A stretch of DNA of 64,000 nt from Ulota crispa (GCA_963920765.1 OY987246.1:20084868-20148867); one strand, 5' to 3'; counted from the first letter of the stretch, positions 24,449 through 36,050 are shown. Notes: generated by a model not told the origin, from the sequence alone. Numbers and translations are program-made.

Positions 24449-25019
24449 GACGACAAAATTTCACTTAAACCACCTGTGAACCCTAAACCCTAAACCGCAA
24501 CAACCAGCCTTTGCTAAAATCCACCGTCGGTGGCATTACACACGAAAAGTGTTCCAGTTAACAAACCAAACTTGCAGCAGTAGCAACGCTTCATGTCTTT
24601 TTCTCAGTTTCAAAAGTCTTACAATGTGCTTCTTCGAACCATGTCAAAAGTGTCTAGACACCTGCGCCTGATTACTGCACGCAAGGTGCACCTTGAGATC
24701 AAGAAATTTCGGATGGATTGCAAGGATTATACTCGCCATACGTTGCATATTCTGCAAAGCTAAAACAAATCTATACAACCCATCCTCTTCTACCCCGCCT
24801 TTGCATCCCCGAACATTTTCCATTCACGAGAAAATCAATGCTCTCTACTCTGTCGTTTTGTGAGAAAGAGTTGGTTCCAAATATCTGGTACCCAACCACA
24901 TTTGTTCAAAAGGTCTGAAGGAGCGGCACCATGTCAGGTCCTCAAGCAAAAAATCTACCAAAAACTGCAAGCGTGACGCTACTGCTTGAGCTGCAATTCC
25001 AAGCAAACACACGACGTCT

Positions 25020-27948
25020 TCACGCCCTCCTTGATGCCTTGGCCATGACGAACAAGCCCAGCGCAGCCGAAGCGGTGGCAATGCTGCCGCCGTGCTTGAT
25101 GCCAAGCGCCGACACGTCCACCGCTGCATCCACCCAGCGGTACAGCGGGATATAGACATCTTTCCCCAGAACGGAGTACAGCATCCGCACCGGCAGTAGA
25201 ACCGCCTGATATGCACACGGCAGCCACTCCACCACGCCCAGCGTCTCAAACACGCCGTCCAGAAACCACTCGCTGTGCGTGGACACCACCACGCCATTCA
25301 CGATGATGGTGCCTCCCATCGTGAAGGGATTGTACAGCCCTTGCTTGTGCACTTTGGAAATGCCTGTCACCTCCACCGCCACTGGTCCGTCTGCCCACAT
25401 TCTGTCGCCCACGACCACGTCACGAGCGCGCTTGTAAGTGAGCGATCCCGCCGAACCTACAACCCAAGCGAAATGCATGTTAAAGTAGCGAGCATTACTA
25501 TGTTCAGTCAGCAGGAGGCCCTAGGAGGCATGTCTTCAAAAAAAGTGTGAAGGAAAATACTAACTTTAGGGTGAGCAAAACAGTGGGCGGCAGTACCAAC
25601 TCTTTCGAAGTATATGAAGTGCATTTCGATAAGGTTTACGGTTGCTTTGCAAGACAGATGGATCTTCACAATATACATAGAAAGACAACACGAATTGTTT
25701 CAGTTCACGATGCCGTTATTTCATTCATGATTTACTATGCGATTGAGTTTTGGCAGATATTAGGCAGACTGCGTTACAGAGGTGGCCGTGGACAAGATAT
25801 TGACATACCTGCTGAGACGGGAACGAAGTGGAGAGCTGTGAGGTCGAGCGTCCTGCTCTCGGCTGCACGGTCTGACACTAACTTCACTGTGAGTTGAACA
25901 AAGCTCGCAGAAGCCAAAGCATCTCGGTGTCCGAAAGCATACACATCCTCGTATGCAAGGCTTCCATCGCGACCCCTCACAGCTACCTACGCATCAGTTG
26001 TTCACAACATTGCTTACTCCAAACATCTCATAATTAGCTGTCCATTCCGATATATAGCACATGTGAGACTAGGAGCATTCCAAATCGCACGCCTCTTTAC
26101 AGAGAAGTTGATGGGTTTGGTTTCAGTACTACAAACTGTCGAGTAAGCTTTGAAACACGGAGATTGATTAGTACTTAATTAGGCTCTAGACCCCGCTTTC
26201 CTTAGTCAATTTAGGCTTACTACTTTGAAGAGATCAGTACTAGGCACTTGGCCATGCGATATGGTACGTAGCCAGAATTGCGGGTCCCTCAACTTTTCAG
26301 AACTTGTAGAAATTTGAGCACGGTCAGAAAACACTAGCAGATTCATAGACGAGGTGCAGCAGCACTGACCTTGTCACCCAACATTAGATCGAACATCCGC
26401 TTCACTCCACCGCTTGCAAGAGTGATTGTGGCATCACCTGCATGCATTTTTGGCAGATATAATCGGTAAGAGAAAAATCAAAACCAGCTGGACATATGTC
26501 AGAAAAGCATTCCTTGGCAGTGACTAAGATTGACTCAGACTTCCTTTCAGGCGCTGCAATAGATTGGGTACTGAAAGGGTAAAACAAGATTATTTAGAAA
26601 CGGACCTGGGAAGCATCCATCGTCCTGACACGCTCCACAAAAGCATTGTTGGGTATCACCCGTACACACATTCCCACAGGTTCCACAGTTGTTATTATCA
26701 AAGAACACATCGACATCATTTCCATTGCAGGTCATATTAGACGTGCCGCAGAGGGGATTAAAACAACCCCCGCCGCTACACGTGATAAAGTTCTGGGTTG
26801 TGCAATCATTCCCACAGCTGCCGCAGTTCATAAGATCCTGATTCAAATTCAGGCACTTGCCATTGCAGATGCCATAGCGGGTTTGGATACTCAAGTCCAC
26901 GCACTTGCCAGCGCACTTGGTGAACCCGGAATTACAAACAATGTCACACTGACCAGCGACGCACACAACCGTGGTGCCGTTTGCTGCTCCAGGGCACACT
27001 GTCCCACAGCTTCCACAGTTGGTGATATCAGTAGCCACGTCAACACACTTGCCATTGCACTTAGCAAAGCCAGCTTGGCATTTCAGGTCACACTTGCCAC
27101 CGACGCACACAGCTATGGTGCCGTTCCCTCCCCCAGGGCACACTGTCCCACAACTTCCACAGTTTGTGACATCGCTTGCAACCTTCACGCACGCTTTGCT
27201 GCATTGCTTGTACCCGTACTTGCACTCCTTCTTACAAGCGCCTTGCACACAGGAAGCCACGAAGTTGGCAGGGGCCGGGCAAACGTGCTTGCACTCTCCG
27301 CAGTTGTTCTTGTCCGTGAGAAAGTTGACCTCGCAGCCGTTGTGAGGCTTGCCATCGCAGTCGCACCACCCGTGCTTCTCGTCGCACTCGTACGAGCACT
27401 TGCCCTTCTTGCACCTGCTCGTGGTGTGCGGTCCGCCCTCGCACTTCGCCTCGCACTCGCCGCAGTTGAATGTGTCGCTCCACACGTTCGTCTTGCATGT
27501 CTTGCCTTTGATGCACGTCTCAAACCCCGGCGAACAACTTGACGCATCTGCCACATTTGCACATGCTTGCATTCAGCCCAGATCTATACCGTTCCAATTC
27601 GTTCCGACAGCAGACTACCAAGGCTCAGATGCAATTCCACTAACTCTACGAATGAAGTCTCATCAGTTTGCAGCACACATTTGCAATGCAGATCTACGTT
27701 GCTTTTCCAGCTAGTAAGTACGAGCTTTGCACGATCGCCTCGTATCCAAACGTCAAGGAATCGTTCTAGCTGCTGGGACTCTCTCGTTCGGACCGCTCAG
27801 ACATTCATGCATGGCAACAGCTTGAGATCTACACACCAGTTTGGGACACAGGATCGAGCGGGTGCAGAAGAGATTGCTTACCAACGTCAGCTGTTGCTAG
27901 GGCGCTGATCACGAGCACAACCACGAGCGCGATGAAACGAGAGGCCAT
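25020..27948 (-). CDS. STIG1-Hog gene B: secreted Cys-rich protein with Hedgehog-type Hint domain, apparently intact
   Basis: Five exons: 27882-27948, 26606-27547, 26370-26437, 25809-25986, 25020-25456; all introns GT/AG, phases 1, 1, 0, 1; 1692 nt, 563 residues. Residues 1-20 are a signal peptide (MASRFIALVVVLVISALATA). Residues 24-333 hold six repeated Cys modules of the STIG1 type (NCG-x-C-x3-C; CxGKCVD). The Hint domain begins at Cys334 (GCFPGDATITLASGG), runs through YEDVYAFGHRDA, has T409-x-x-H412 (LTALHFVPVS) and continues with GLYNPFTMGGTIIVNGV (458-474), like the Hedgehog autoprocessing domain, and ends with a small hydrophobic stretch and basic SRRA. In Hedgehog, Cys and TxxH drive self-cleavage before Cys. 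By analogy the STIG1 part would be released outside the cell; that is inference. Start chosen because the signal peptide is conserved in all three copies. No frame break found. Confidence 0.88.
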
Positions 27949-28359
27949 GGTGACAGTCGCCGGTGGAATGCAGTCTGTGTCCGACGTTTGTCACTCGCCC
28001 TCGTTGACAAGGATAGCGCTTGCTTGCAGCTCTGCTCTGAGATCTGGAGTAGCTCCTGATCGGAAGACAATATATCCACACTTCGAGTGCCATGCGCCAT
28101 CTTTTGCGGTGTGGGGCCAGGGAGCTTTTCCACATCTCAAAAATTCTGCTGAGATTTCAGAATTTTACTATTTAGAAATTGAATTTAGAAATTTTGAATT
28201 CAGATTTTAGATTCAGAGACCCTGTTTTAGATCATAGACCTTGGAAGGGTTTGTGATTGAACAATAAAAAAATAGGGGGCAAATTATTACTCTTACTCCT
28301 GCTTGGACCCTAGCCCCACGCTATAAAAGATGGCAAATGGCACTCGCATGGGATATATT
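27949..28359 (-). promoter_or_regulatory. Upstream flank of gene B
   Basis: The first 100 bases align with the leaders of genes A and C (GAGATCTGG anchor). A TATA-like GGATATATTGTC lies on the minus strand at about 28062-28073. Beyond about 28130 the sequence is AT-rich and resembles half of the foldback at 6046-6447. Confidence 0.35.
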
Positions 28360-28780
28360 AGGGGTAGTCACGGCACTTTCTTGAGTGATTATGAAGAATG
28401 AGAATGCGAGTGTGCCGCATCGCTAGTGGTTGCCAAAGCTTGCAGTTCAATTAGAGTGCTAAACTTCTCAGAGCTCCATTATTTTCCTTCAGAGGTGAAG
28501 AATGGAGTGGAGAATGAGTTAGCATGTGAACTTCTTACCATGGTTTGCCGTTTTCTCTGCTTGTGAATCGCTTTTCACTCTAACTCTTTTTGCTCCTCCA
28601 ATCAATGGTTGTACTGTCTTTCTCTAAGTAAACCGTTCTCCATTCTCCATCCTCCATCACTCACAAATGGGGTGTCACAACATCTTCACAAAGAACAAAC
28701 TCCTATGGGCTCCTACTTTCACTTAGCCAATTCTCAATCTCCATTCTCTTTTCATTCTCCGAAGTGCCATGACTACCCCT
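28360..28780. mobile_element. AGKGGTAGTC-ended MITE, 3-bp target duplication ATT
   Basis: Ends AGGGGTAGTCACGGCACTT / AAGTGCCATGACTACCCCT; flanks ATT (28357-28359, 28781-28783). Confidence 0.78.
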
Positions 28781-28854
28781 ATTGTCTTCCTTGTTGATCT
28801 TGTACATCTGGTAAGTTATGTAAGAGCGGCAACAGGGGACAAGTTATCAATTAA

Positions 28855-29783
28855 CCCCTAAAGGACCAAGCCCTTTTTTTTGCCAAAATCACTAAAAACT
28901 GTCACTTCTAAAAGGTTTAAAAAAAATGGATTTTATGTTTTATTTTTGGGCAATCTAACCATTGAATCTTGCCCCAAACTAGAAGAGGCACTTGTGGGAA
29001 AAAAATCAGCTCATTCCAAATTGAGAGGAGTGAGATATTTACATCTAAAGTTAAAAAAGATTGTTGTTTTTGATGCTGTCCAAAAATTTCAGAAGCCTTT
29101 GACCACTCTTATAACAAAAAAATTGCTCTACCCAAAGTTGCGCTTTATTTTTTCCATGTAGGAGATCAAGTTAGGTATGTGTGGGAGAATTTTCAAATCA
29201 ATTGGAACTTTACAAGACATGGGAAAAAATAGTAAGTAAAAAGAAGTAGAGAATGAGTCAAAACACTAAATTGTTAAGACTTTAATAGTGGAAATGAAAA
29301 ATGCAAATCCCAACGGTGATAATGTTGTGATAAACAATCTACTTCCTTGGGTTTAATTTTTTTTCCAAAATATTGAAAATTGAGTAAAATAAAAGACTTC
29401 AAAGTTTAATTTAGAGTAGAGATTCCATAACTGCCCGTAAACAAAAACTCCTCATAACTTTCATGTCGTTGATTGAGATTGAATGATTCAAAGCTTCTCA
29501 TGAATAAAAAAAATCTAAAGAACCAATTTCAAATTTGAGTTTTTTAAAAAAAAATTAAAGAAGTTTTTGAACTGCCCAAATGGGCAGTCCTCCCCAAATT
29601 TTCTGAAATTCATGCATATCTTTTTTGTCAAATGTCGGAATGAAGAAGAAATAAGATGCACACATAGGTCTTTGAATTCCCCATCTCCAATAAAAATTTC
29701 AAAAAATCACACAAAATAGTTTAGCCATAGATACATGCCCAAAGTCCAACCTGTCCCTCGAAGGGACAACAGTCCTTTAGGGG
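28855..29783. mobile_element. piggyBac-like (TTAA) element, 929 bp
   Basis: TTAA at 28851-28854 and 29784-29787; ends CCCCTAAAGGACCAAG / GTCCTTTAGGGG. Interior related to 36803-37751. No transposase. Confidence 0.85.
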
Positions 29784-29792
29784 TTAAACATA

Positions 29793-30201
29793 GGGAATTA
29801 CTATAGCGACACCCTAAATCGCTAACAAGACACCGCCTCTGAGCATGAAAATGTGATTTTTAATGTTGATTTTGCTGATTTTTTAATTTGGATCAAAAGA
29901 TTTGTTTCTCCTTTATCATTCTAAGGTTATAATATAAAAAAAATAGGTGTGCTTAAATTTCAAACTAAAACTATAGGACTTTTGAATTACCTAAAGCAAA
30001 AATATATCAAAAAATAGTATTGGTGCAATAATATTTCAATTTTTTTTTTGTATTTGTCATGTTTTCTTTCAAGGAGGTGATAATGTTGTAATTGAATAAA
30101 TGATGGACCACTTAATAAATCAAAAATAGCACTAAATTATCAATTTTCATGCTCAGAGGGGTGTCCCATTAGCAATTTAGTGTGTCGATTTAGTAATTCC
30201 C
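29793..30201. mobile_element. hAT-like foldback MITE
   Basis: Ends GGGAATTACTATAGCGACAC / ATTTAGTAATTCCC, 8-bp target duplication TAAACATA (29785-29792, 30202-30209). It landed beside the right TTAA of the previous element. Confidence 0.87.
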
Positions 30202-30776
30202 TAAACATATTCTTCTGCACATGTTTAGAGTTACGCGCTTCTGTCACGAGTTGCTTGTTTCGCACTTTCTCAGCTATTTAGAGTGCTCTCTCGAACAGAA
30301 ATAGCATGCTATACCGTTTACAGTGCCGTAGCGTGCCTGGCAAACTCGAGATTAGCCTGGTCACAGGGTTTTTGTGTTTTGGGAAATCTGAAATATTAAC
30401 GACTTTCCTGAATAGTGTAACGCCGAGTCACTCTCTGATAATTTGAATCTGATCTGGAGAAAGGGCGAGATGTAGATTCTTGGGCTCAGATCTTTCTCGT
30501 GCAGTTGGATCTACCAGCTTGATGTCCAATAAGCTTATTATCACAAACTTATGAACATATTTAATGGTGAACGATAACTTCAAGAGACTTTCTCTATGAT
30601 TATATGGTAAGATACAGTCAAGCTGTTGACACTTTTGAAATCCAGAGTGGGACTTATTTAAGTGGGCTTGAAGTGTGTGATGATAAGAATGGGATGGTGA
30701 TGATGTCTGGAGCTGTTAACTTACTGTTGAATTGAAAGTAGAATTGGAATGATTCCTCACGTACTGATATCCAGGC

Positions 30777-30799
30777 TTTTAGGGTTTAGGGTTTAGGGT
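30777..30799 (+). promoter_or_regulatory. Telo-box-like repeat in duplicon 2
   Basis: TTTAGGG repeats corresponding to 17985-18008, upstream of the shared AAAATGGTGCTGAGCAACATG context ending at 30942. Confidence 0.35.
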
Positions 30800-30944
30800 A
30801 GCCCTCTCCCCTGTTCGTCGTTCCTTGTGGTTTTGTCGTGATATCGCAACATTTTCAGGCAGTGTGAATGTGAATAGTCTCATGTCGTGTTTTTTAGGTT
30901 GTTGTTGCTGCTTGTAGTTTAAAATGGTGCTGAGCAACATGTCT

Positions 30945-31195
30945 GACATCATATTAGGTAAATTGAGAATAACAGTACATTTTGGGACTGTCAGTGTCAT
31001 TATGTGTAATTTAGCATATTACAAAAAAACAGGCATGCCCTTTTTTGTACAATAGTGAAGTCTCAATGATTAATTCAAAGAAGTTTAAATAATTACAACT
31101 TTGAGCTATAGCCATGCCTACATTTACTATATGTAAGATTAAGGTGGAGTACAAAATGGTCCCTTTGTTTTTCCCATTTTACCTAATATGATGTC
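30945..31195. mobile_element. 4-bp-TSD MITE family, variant ends
   Basis: Ends GACATCATATTAGGTAAATT / TTTACCTAATATGATGTC. It interrupts the duplicon right after the shared ATG context, at the point where duplicon 1 continues (18155). Confidence 0.82.
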
Positions 31196-31309
31196 AGCCT
31201 TTGACTTTTTTAGAGTATCAACTTCACTCAAAACAATGAAACTCAAAAACTTTAAACCCTAAACCTAAATAGCAATGTTTTGTGTTGTATTTTGTGTTAA
31301 TATTGTGCT

Positions 31310-32596
31310 CAGATTGTCCACTGCGAAAAATTAAAACACGAGCAGCATCTTATGGGACCTTGAAAAGAAGCTGTCTAAGTTCACCAAGGCAACACTGGAG
31401 TAATTTGATATTATGAACCTCGGTGTCATGAAACTGTGCACTCATCAAGTGAGCAGGTTTTTCTCTAACATTTTTTCTATCTAATGTTTTTGAAACTCAA
31501 GTGTCTTTTTAATTATTTTGTTGAAACGTGTTTTACTATGCACTAGGCTTGTGGAGGAAATGTCGTTAGAAATGGAAGGAATTCATGGTGGCCACCTCTG
31601 CTGCAAGTGGCAAGTCTTTGTGCTACAATGTGCCGGTTTTGGAGGAGCTTACAACAAACCTTACTGCTTGTGCTCTTTACTTGTTTCCCACCAAGGTAAT
31701 TAAAATTGATTTTCATAGCATATTTACATTATGTTAGATTCAAAATTTGTTGAATTAATCATTTATTCATTCTTTCTGATTATGATAAGTCTGGGTCTAG
31801 GTTAAGAGACCTTTAAATCTTTAGAGGTCTCTGTTGTATTCACAAAATTATTACAAAATTATTAATGGTAATGTTGATGCGATAGAATATTAGATTGTAG
31901 ATGATGTCAGAGTTAATGCCTTTGACACTTGCACCCCACTAACATCAAGTTAACTTCATTTTCATTACACTAATATTATCTTAACTTGAATTCAACATGA
32001 AGATTATGTGAACCTATTGCCGGCTGTTTAGGCAAACAGTTTTTTTCTTCAATCCAATGGGAGTTCTATTGTGACGTATGGTATTGAGTTTTGGAATGAT
32101 ATGAAGGGGGTTTATTTTTTGGGCTGTAGGCTTTAGTCTAAGATCAATTGCGAGCATTACTTGAGCTTTTTGGGGAGAAGAGCAGCTCCATTGGGGTGGG
32201 TGTATACGATGGTGACTCCAGTCAGGACTTACGCCTGAGGTTTCGAGATTCAGCTCGCTTGGTTGATACATTCCTTGTCCAAATTTGAAAATTTTCTTTC
32301 ATATAAATTAAGGTAGTAGGCTCTAAAAGTAATCATGTTCTAAATGCATTCCTTACCTAAAATTGAGTAACATGTTCCTTCAAATATCTATCATTATCAT
32401 TAATGAGCTAGGTAGGCTTGAATGAGAAGTTTTAGAGTTGACTACCTTATCATGGATTTCTTGCTTTTTCTTTTCTTTTTTATTGTGTTAAAGTTGTCTA
32501 GTCATGCTTTTTGCAGCTCATTACAAATCCAGATATGTTGCACGTTTCTATCTTGCCATCCCATTGCCAATTTGAGCGCTTTCTTGCCAACCTAAA
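31310..32596 (+). pseudogene. HRQ1: HRQ1-like DEAD/DEAH helicase, decayed partial gene
   Basis: Four exon relics in the right order: 31310-31456 (QIVHCEKLKHEQHL, then KLSKFTKATLE, LGVMKLCTHQ), 31547-31695 (VATSAASGKSLCYNVPVLEE ... ALYLFPTK), 32130-32261 (DQLRALLELFGEK ... GVYDGDSS ... RDSARL) and 32517-32596 ([20 protein letters not shown]). These match the Walker A region and following blocks of the HRQ1/YprA-type superfamily 2 helicases known in plants and fungi. Splice sites and phases are mostly kept, so it is a decayed gene, not a processed copy. Breaks: a TAA at 31401, a 2-base loss before VATSAASGK, and a TAA where ALAQDQL is expected (32139). The DEAH block and C-terminal half are absent. 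Confidence 0.78.
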
Positions 32597-32845
32597 GTAA
32601 TGTTTCTTTCATTCTTACCCTTTTTAGTAATACAAAACTTTTTTATTACTAAAGTGAGTGCTTTCTAGCTCACTTTGTAGGTTTATCGTCCCTTACGCCA
32701 ACTATACTAGTTTATATTTTTCCAAGGCTTGTAGTGGTATAAAGGTTTAAGAGTTTACGGGTTCAAATCAAGTCTTATCCTCAAATACAAAGTTATGAAA
32801 TTATATACCCTACTAGTATACTACCCATCATACGAACGGAACTAT

Positions 32846-33187
32846 GCCCCCCACCCCTTATCCCTGTGCCTCCTATCCTCGTACCCCCTATCCCGATGCC
32901 TCCTATCCTCGTATCCCCTATCCCCGTGCCTCCTATCCTTGTATCCCCTATCCCCGTGCCTCCTATCCTTGTGTCCCCGATCCCCGTAGCCTTGTCCCTA
33001 TCCGCGTGTCCCCTATCCCCGTGCCCCTATCCCCGTGTCCCTATCCCCGTGTCCCTATCCCCGTGTCCCTATCCCCGTGCCCCCTATCCTTGTGTCCCTA
33101 TCCTTGTGCCCCCTTTCCCCGTGCCCCCTATCCCCGTGCCCCCTTATCCCCGTGCCCCCTTATCCTCGTGCCCCCTTATCCCCGTGC
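32846..33187. repeat. C-rich minisatellite, G-quadruplex-prone on the minus strand
   Basis: About 20 irregular units of 13-20 bases around CCCCTATCCCCGTGT. The minus strand is GGGGATAGGGGCACGGGG-like. Open frames across it are repeat by-products. Confidence 0.9.
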
Positions 33188-33400
33188 CCTTTTTTGGCCG
33201 AGAGAAAGTTGTGGTGCAATTGCTAGTGATGATGCCACTACCAGTGATCTATTGTTAATGTTTGATGAAGCCATAGGTGACTTTCTAGTGATGGTGCAAC
33301 TGCTAGTGACTTGTTGTTAACATCTAGTGAAGCCATAGGTGATTTTACTTTACTACATTTATAACTTTCTGATCCCAGTCATGCCCGACCCTATCCTAGT

Positions 33401-33768
33401 CATGGTTGTTACATTGGGCTGCCCGTCCGCTTGCCCGTCCATCCGCCAGAAGTGCCCGATTGAGCTCATGTCCGCCCAATGTGGTCAACTCATAGTTGAC
33501 TTCAAAAAATGGTATCAAATGATAAAAAAAAATTACTTTGTACATGGTGGTGATACTCATTGTTGCCAACATGAAGTCAAAATGTGGATTTAAAGCCATA
33601 TCATGTGATAAAATGCAAAATAATAATTTGATTCTTCCATTTTTAGGTCAAAAACCCTAAAAACGGTCATAAAATTATAAGAGGATAGGCACGTCCGCTC
33701 ATCTTGTCTTTTTTGCCAGTCCGACTCTCCTACTTGATAGCCAAAAGTTGCCCAATGTAACAACCATG
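33401..33768. mobile_element. hAT-like MITE, 8-bp target duplication
   Basis: Ends CATGGTTGTTACATTGGGC and complement, flanks ATCCTAGT (33393-33400, 33769-33776). A diverged relative without clean ends lies at about 33870-34262. Confidence 0.85.
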
Positions 33769-33776
33769 ATCCTAGT

Positions 33777-34558
33777 CATGCCCAACCCTAACTGACTGAA
33801 TGGTATTCAATTATTAATATAGATTGCAAATTTGTAGTGGTGAACAAGGCACATGCATATAGTAGAGTATTACGTTTGGTTGCCACACTCAGTTGCTAGA
33901 TAGGACGTCGCGTCCATATGCTCACCCATTTGTTCAAAGTGCTCAATTGGACTTGTGTTTGTTTGATGAAGTCAATTCATAATAATTGACTTCAAAAAAT
34001 TAAAAAATTGATAAAAAAACTTACTTTGTACATCTTGGTGTCACTCAATATTGCCAATATGAAGTCAAAACATGGATTTAAAGCCATATCACGTATTGTA
34101 AATGAAAAATAACAATTTGGTTCTTCCTTATTTAGGTCAAAAACCCTAAAAATGCCTTGAAAAACAAGTAGACAAACATATCCATCTAAGCTACCCATTT
34201 CATGCATCAGCGTGTGTTGTCTGACAACCAAATCTTGCCCAAAATAACAACTATGGCCACATTGCACTCATTTTTTAGATGCCTAAATTGCTTGCAAAGC
34301 CCCTATGCAGTCATTCAAAAAACTATTTCATTAAATTTACAAAGTTTCTAGTGCTAGTTTAGTGAAAAAAACTTCTACATATAATCATACAGTCTTCATA
34401 TTGAGTTCATATCAAAAGAATGTTTGTACTACTGTGTGTAATGGAGTCAACTATAACATGAAATCAAAACTAAAACTCCTACAATTGATATGAACTTGTC
34501 ATAACATTGACACCATTTTAATGTTGATCTAATGCAGTGTATGGATCCAAACCCACCC
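33777..34558. other. Diverged relative of the hAT-like MITE, then nothing recognised
   Basis: About 33870-34262 shares the interior of 33401-33768 (for example GGTCAAAAACCCTAAAAA). The rest is AT-rich non-coding. Confidence 0.5.
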
Positions 34559-34567
34559 TTCATTGTA

Positions 34568-35187
34568 GGGGAAATTACAAAATGAGTAACAAAAACAAAA
34601 GAAATTACAATTTAGGTAACAGTTTGAAAGTAATTATAGTTTGGGTACCAAAATTCAATAACCTCAATGGATTTTGCAACTCCTAAGGGTGCATGCCATT
34701 GAAGCCAGCATTGGCGCCATTGCCAACTCAAGATTGGTTGGGATCATTGTTCTCTTAGTTGCAATCAATCACGACCCTTGCTTGCACCTAGCCGCCAATC
34801 TTTGCCAAACAATTGTAAATCGCACACTATCAAGGAACAATCACTTACTTCTTGCTCACAAGTACCACTTCAAAAATTCAACCCCGCACACTCACCGGTT
34901 GCGTCTCACTCATGGACGTGCATTGCACATTGTCTGATTGATATTCAACCGCTACTTATGAATCAACTTGTGTTGGGAGACAATGCGCAATGGCATGTCC
35001 ATGAGTGAGAAGCAATCAGTGAGCGTGTGAGGTTGAAGTTTTGAAGTGGTACTTGTGAGCAAAAGGTAAGTGATTGTGCAAATTCCATTGCGGTTATTGA
35101 ATTTTGTTACCCAAACTGTAATTACTTTCAAACCGTTACCCAAAATGTATTTTCTTTTGTTTTTGTTACTCATTTTGTAATTTCCCC
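34568..35187. mobile_element. Mutator-like element, 9-bp target duplication
   Basis: 620 bp; ends GGGGAAATTACAAAATGAGT and complement, flanks TTCATTGTA (34559-34567, 35188-35196). About 100-bp inverted arms; 34690-34840 is unique interior of higher GC, possibly captured DNA. Confidence 0.88.
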
Positions 35188-35196
35188 TTCATTGTA

Positions 35197-35646
35197 TGTA
35201 GTGCCACTGTGGCTAATCCTCGTGAGCATGCCATGGTAAGTATTTCTCTTCCTTTTTCTTTTGATTATTTTTTTGCATTTGTTGAGAATTTTTTTTTAAT
35301 GCAATGGAAGTCATGTATATATATACTAGGGAAATTGTCCAAATAACAAAAATATATCCAAATTGAAATGACTCAATTTACAGAAATTGTCCAATTTGAT
35401 AGTCTTTTGTCATTTTAGACATATTTAGTCAATTCAGACATGTCAATGAGGAAATAATTTCTTGTAGTGTATAGCTAATTCTAGATATCACAAGGTTTTT
35501 TCTTTACTTTTCTTTCTCTCTGTCTCTCCCATGAACGAACCTGTTTTGTGTGCTAGTAGGAACTGGTGGAAATACAAAAGGCAAAGATAATCCAAGTCGA
35601 TGGTAGTTCCATGGAAAGAAGACATTTGTTTTTTGGAATCCACCTA
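35197..35646. other. No gene; possible CACTA right-end relic
   Basis: TTTCTTGTAGTG near 35458 looks like a lone CACTA terminus. Nothing else recognised. Confidence 0.35.
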
Positions 35647-35655
35647 TTATTTTTA

Positions 35656-35977
35656 GGGAAAATTTCATGGATACCCCTGAAGTTTGAAGTAATTTCATAT
35701 AATCATACCTCCGCTTTTTTAGAAATATCACAAATACTCTTAGACTAAAAAAATTAGGCGTATGTTTTGTTGTGCATGTCATTTCCTTTCTTTGTGAGCA
35801 TGTTGTTTCTTTTTTGTTTCATGACATTCTCTTCTTCAATATTGTTCATGAAGAAAGTACGAGCACAACATATAAATGCCTAAAAATTTTGGTCCAAGCA
35901 TATTTGTGAAATTTCTGAAAAAGATGGGGAATCTATGAAAATATTGCAAACTTTAGGGGTATTCATGAAATTTTCCC
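35656..35977. mobile_element. Mutator-like MITE, 9-bp target duplication
   Basis: Ends GGGAAAATTTCATGGATACC / TATTCATGAAATTTTCCC; flanks TTATTTTTA (35647-35655, 35978-35986). Same family as 53464-53787. Confidence 0.87.
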
Positions 35978-36050
35978 TTATTTTTAAGTCAGTAAGCACT
36001 CTAACATGTCGTATTATCAACAAATTCATATCACTATCAACAATCCTTAA

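Larger units (their letters stand above)
19535..30945. repeat. Duplicon 2 (carries STIG1-Hog gene B)
   Basis: Colinear with duplicon 1 over the anchors listed there. Enlarged by at least eight insertions, including the nested block at 21483-23282. Confidence 0.85.

Noticed and set aside
26646-27542. Long plus-strand open frame opposite exon 2 of gene B
   Set aside because: It is antisense to the STIG1 modules, whose conserved Cys spacing and splice sites are on the minus strand. GC-rich codons leave the other strand open by chance; the same holds at 10651-11119 and 41218-41649.
32726-32775. tRNA-derived SINE with A- and B-box-like motifs (GTAGTGGTATAAAGG, GGTTCAAATC)
   Set aside because: Only one copy, no poly(A)-like tail or target duplication seen, and the box spacing is short. 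Too weak to report as a feature.
32795-33320. Proline-rich frames (PYPRAPYP-like) that look like cell-wall proteins
   Set aside because: All three frames are open because of the minisatellite; no signal peptide or conserved flank.
34674-34937. 87-codon frame as a gene
   Set aside because: Lies within the Mutator-like element 34568-35187, spans an inverted arm, and matches no family known to me.
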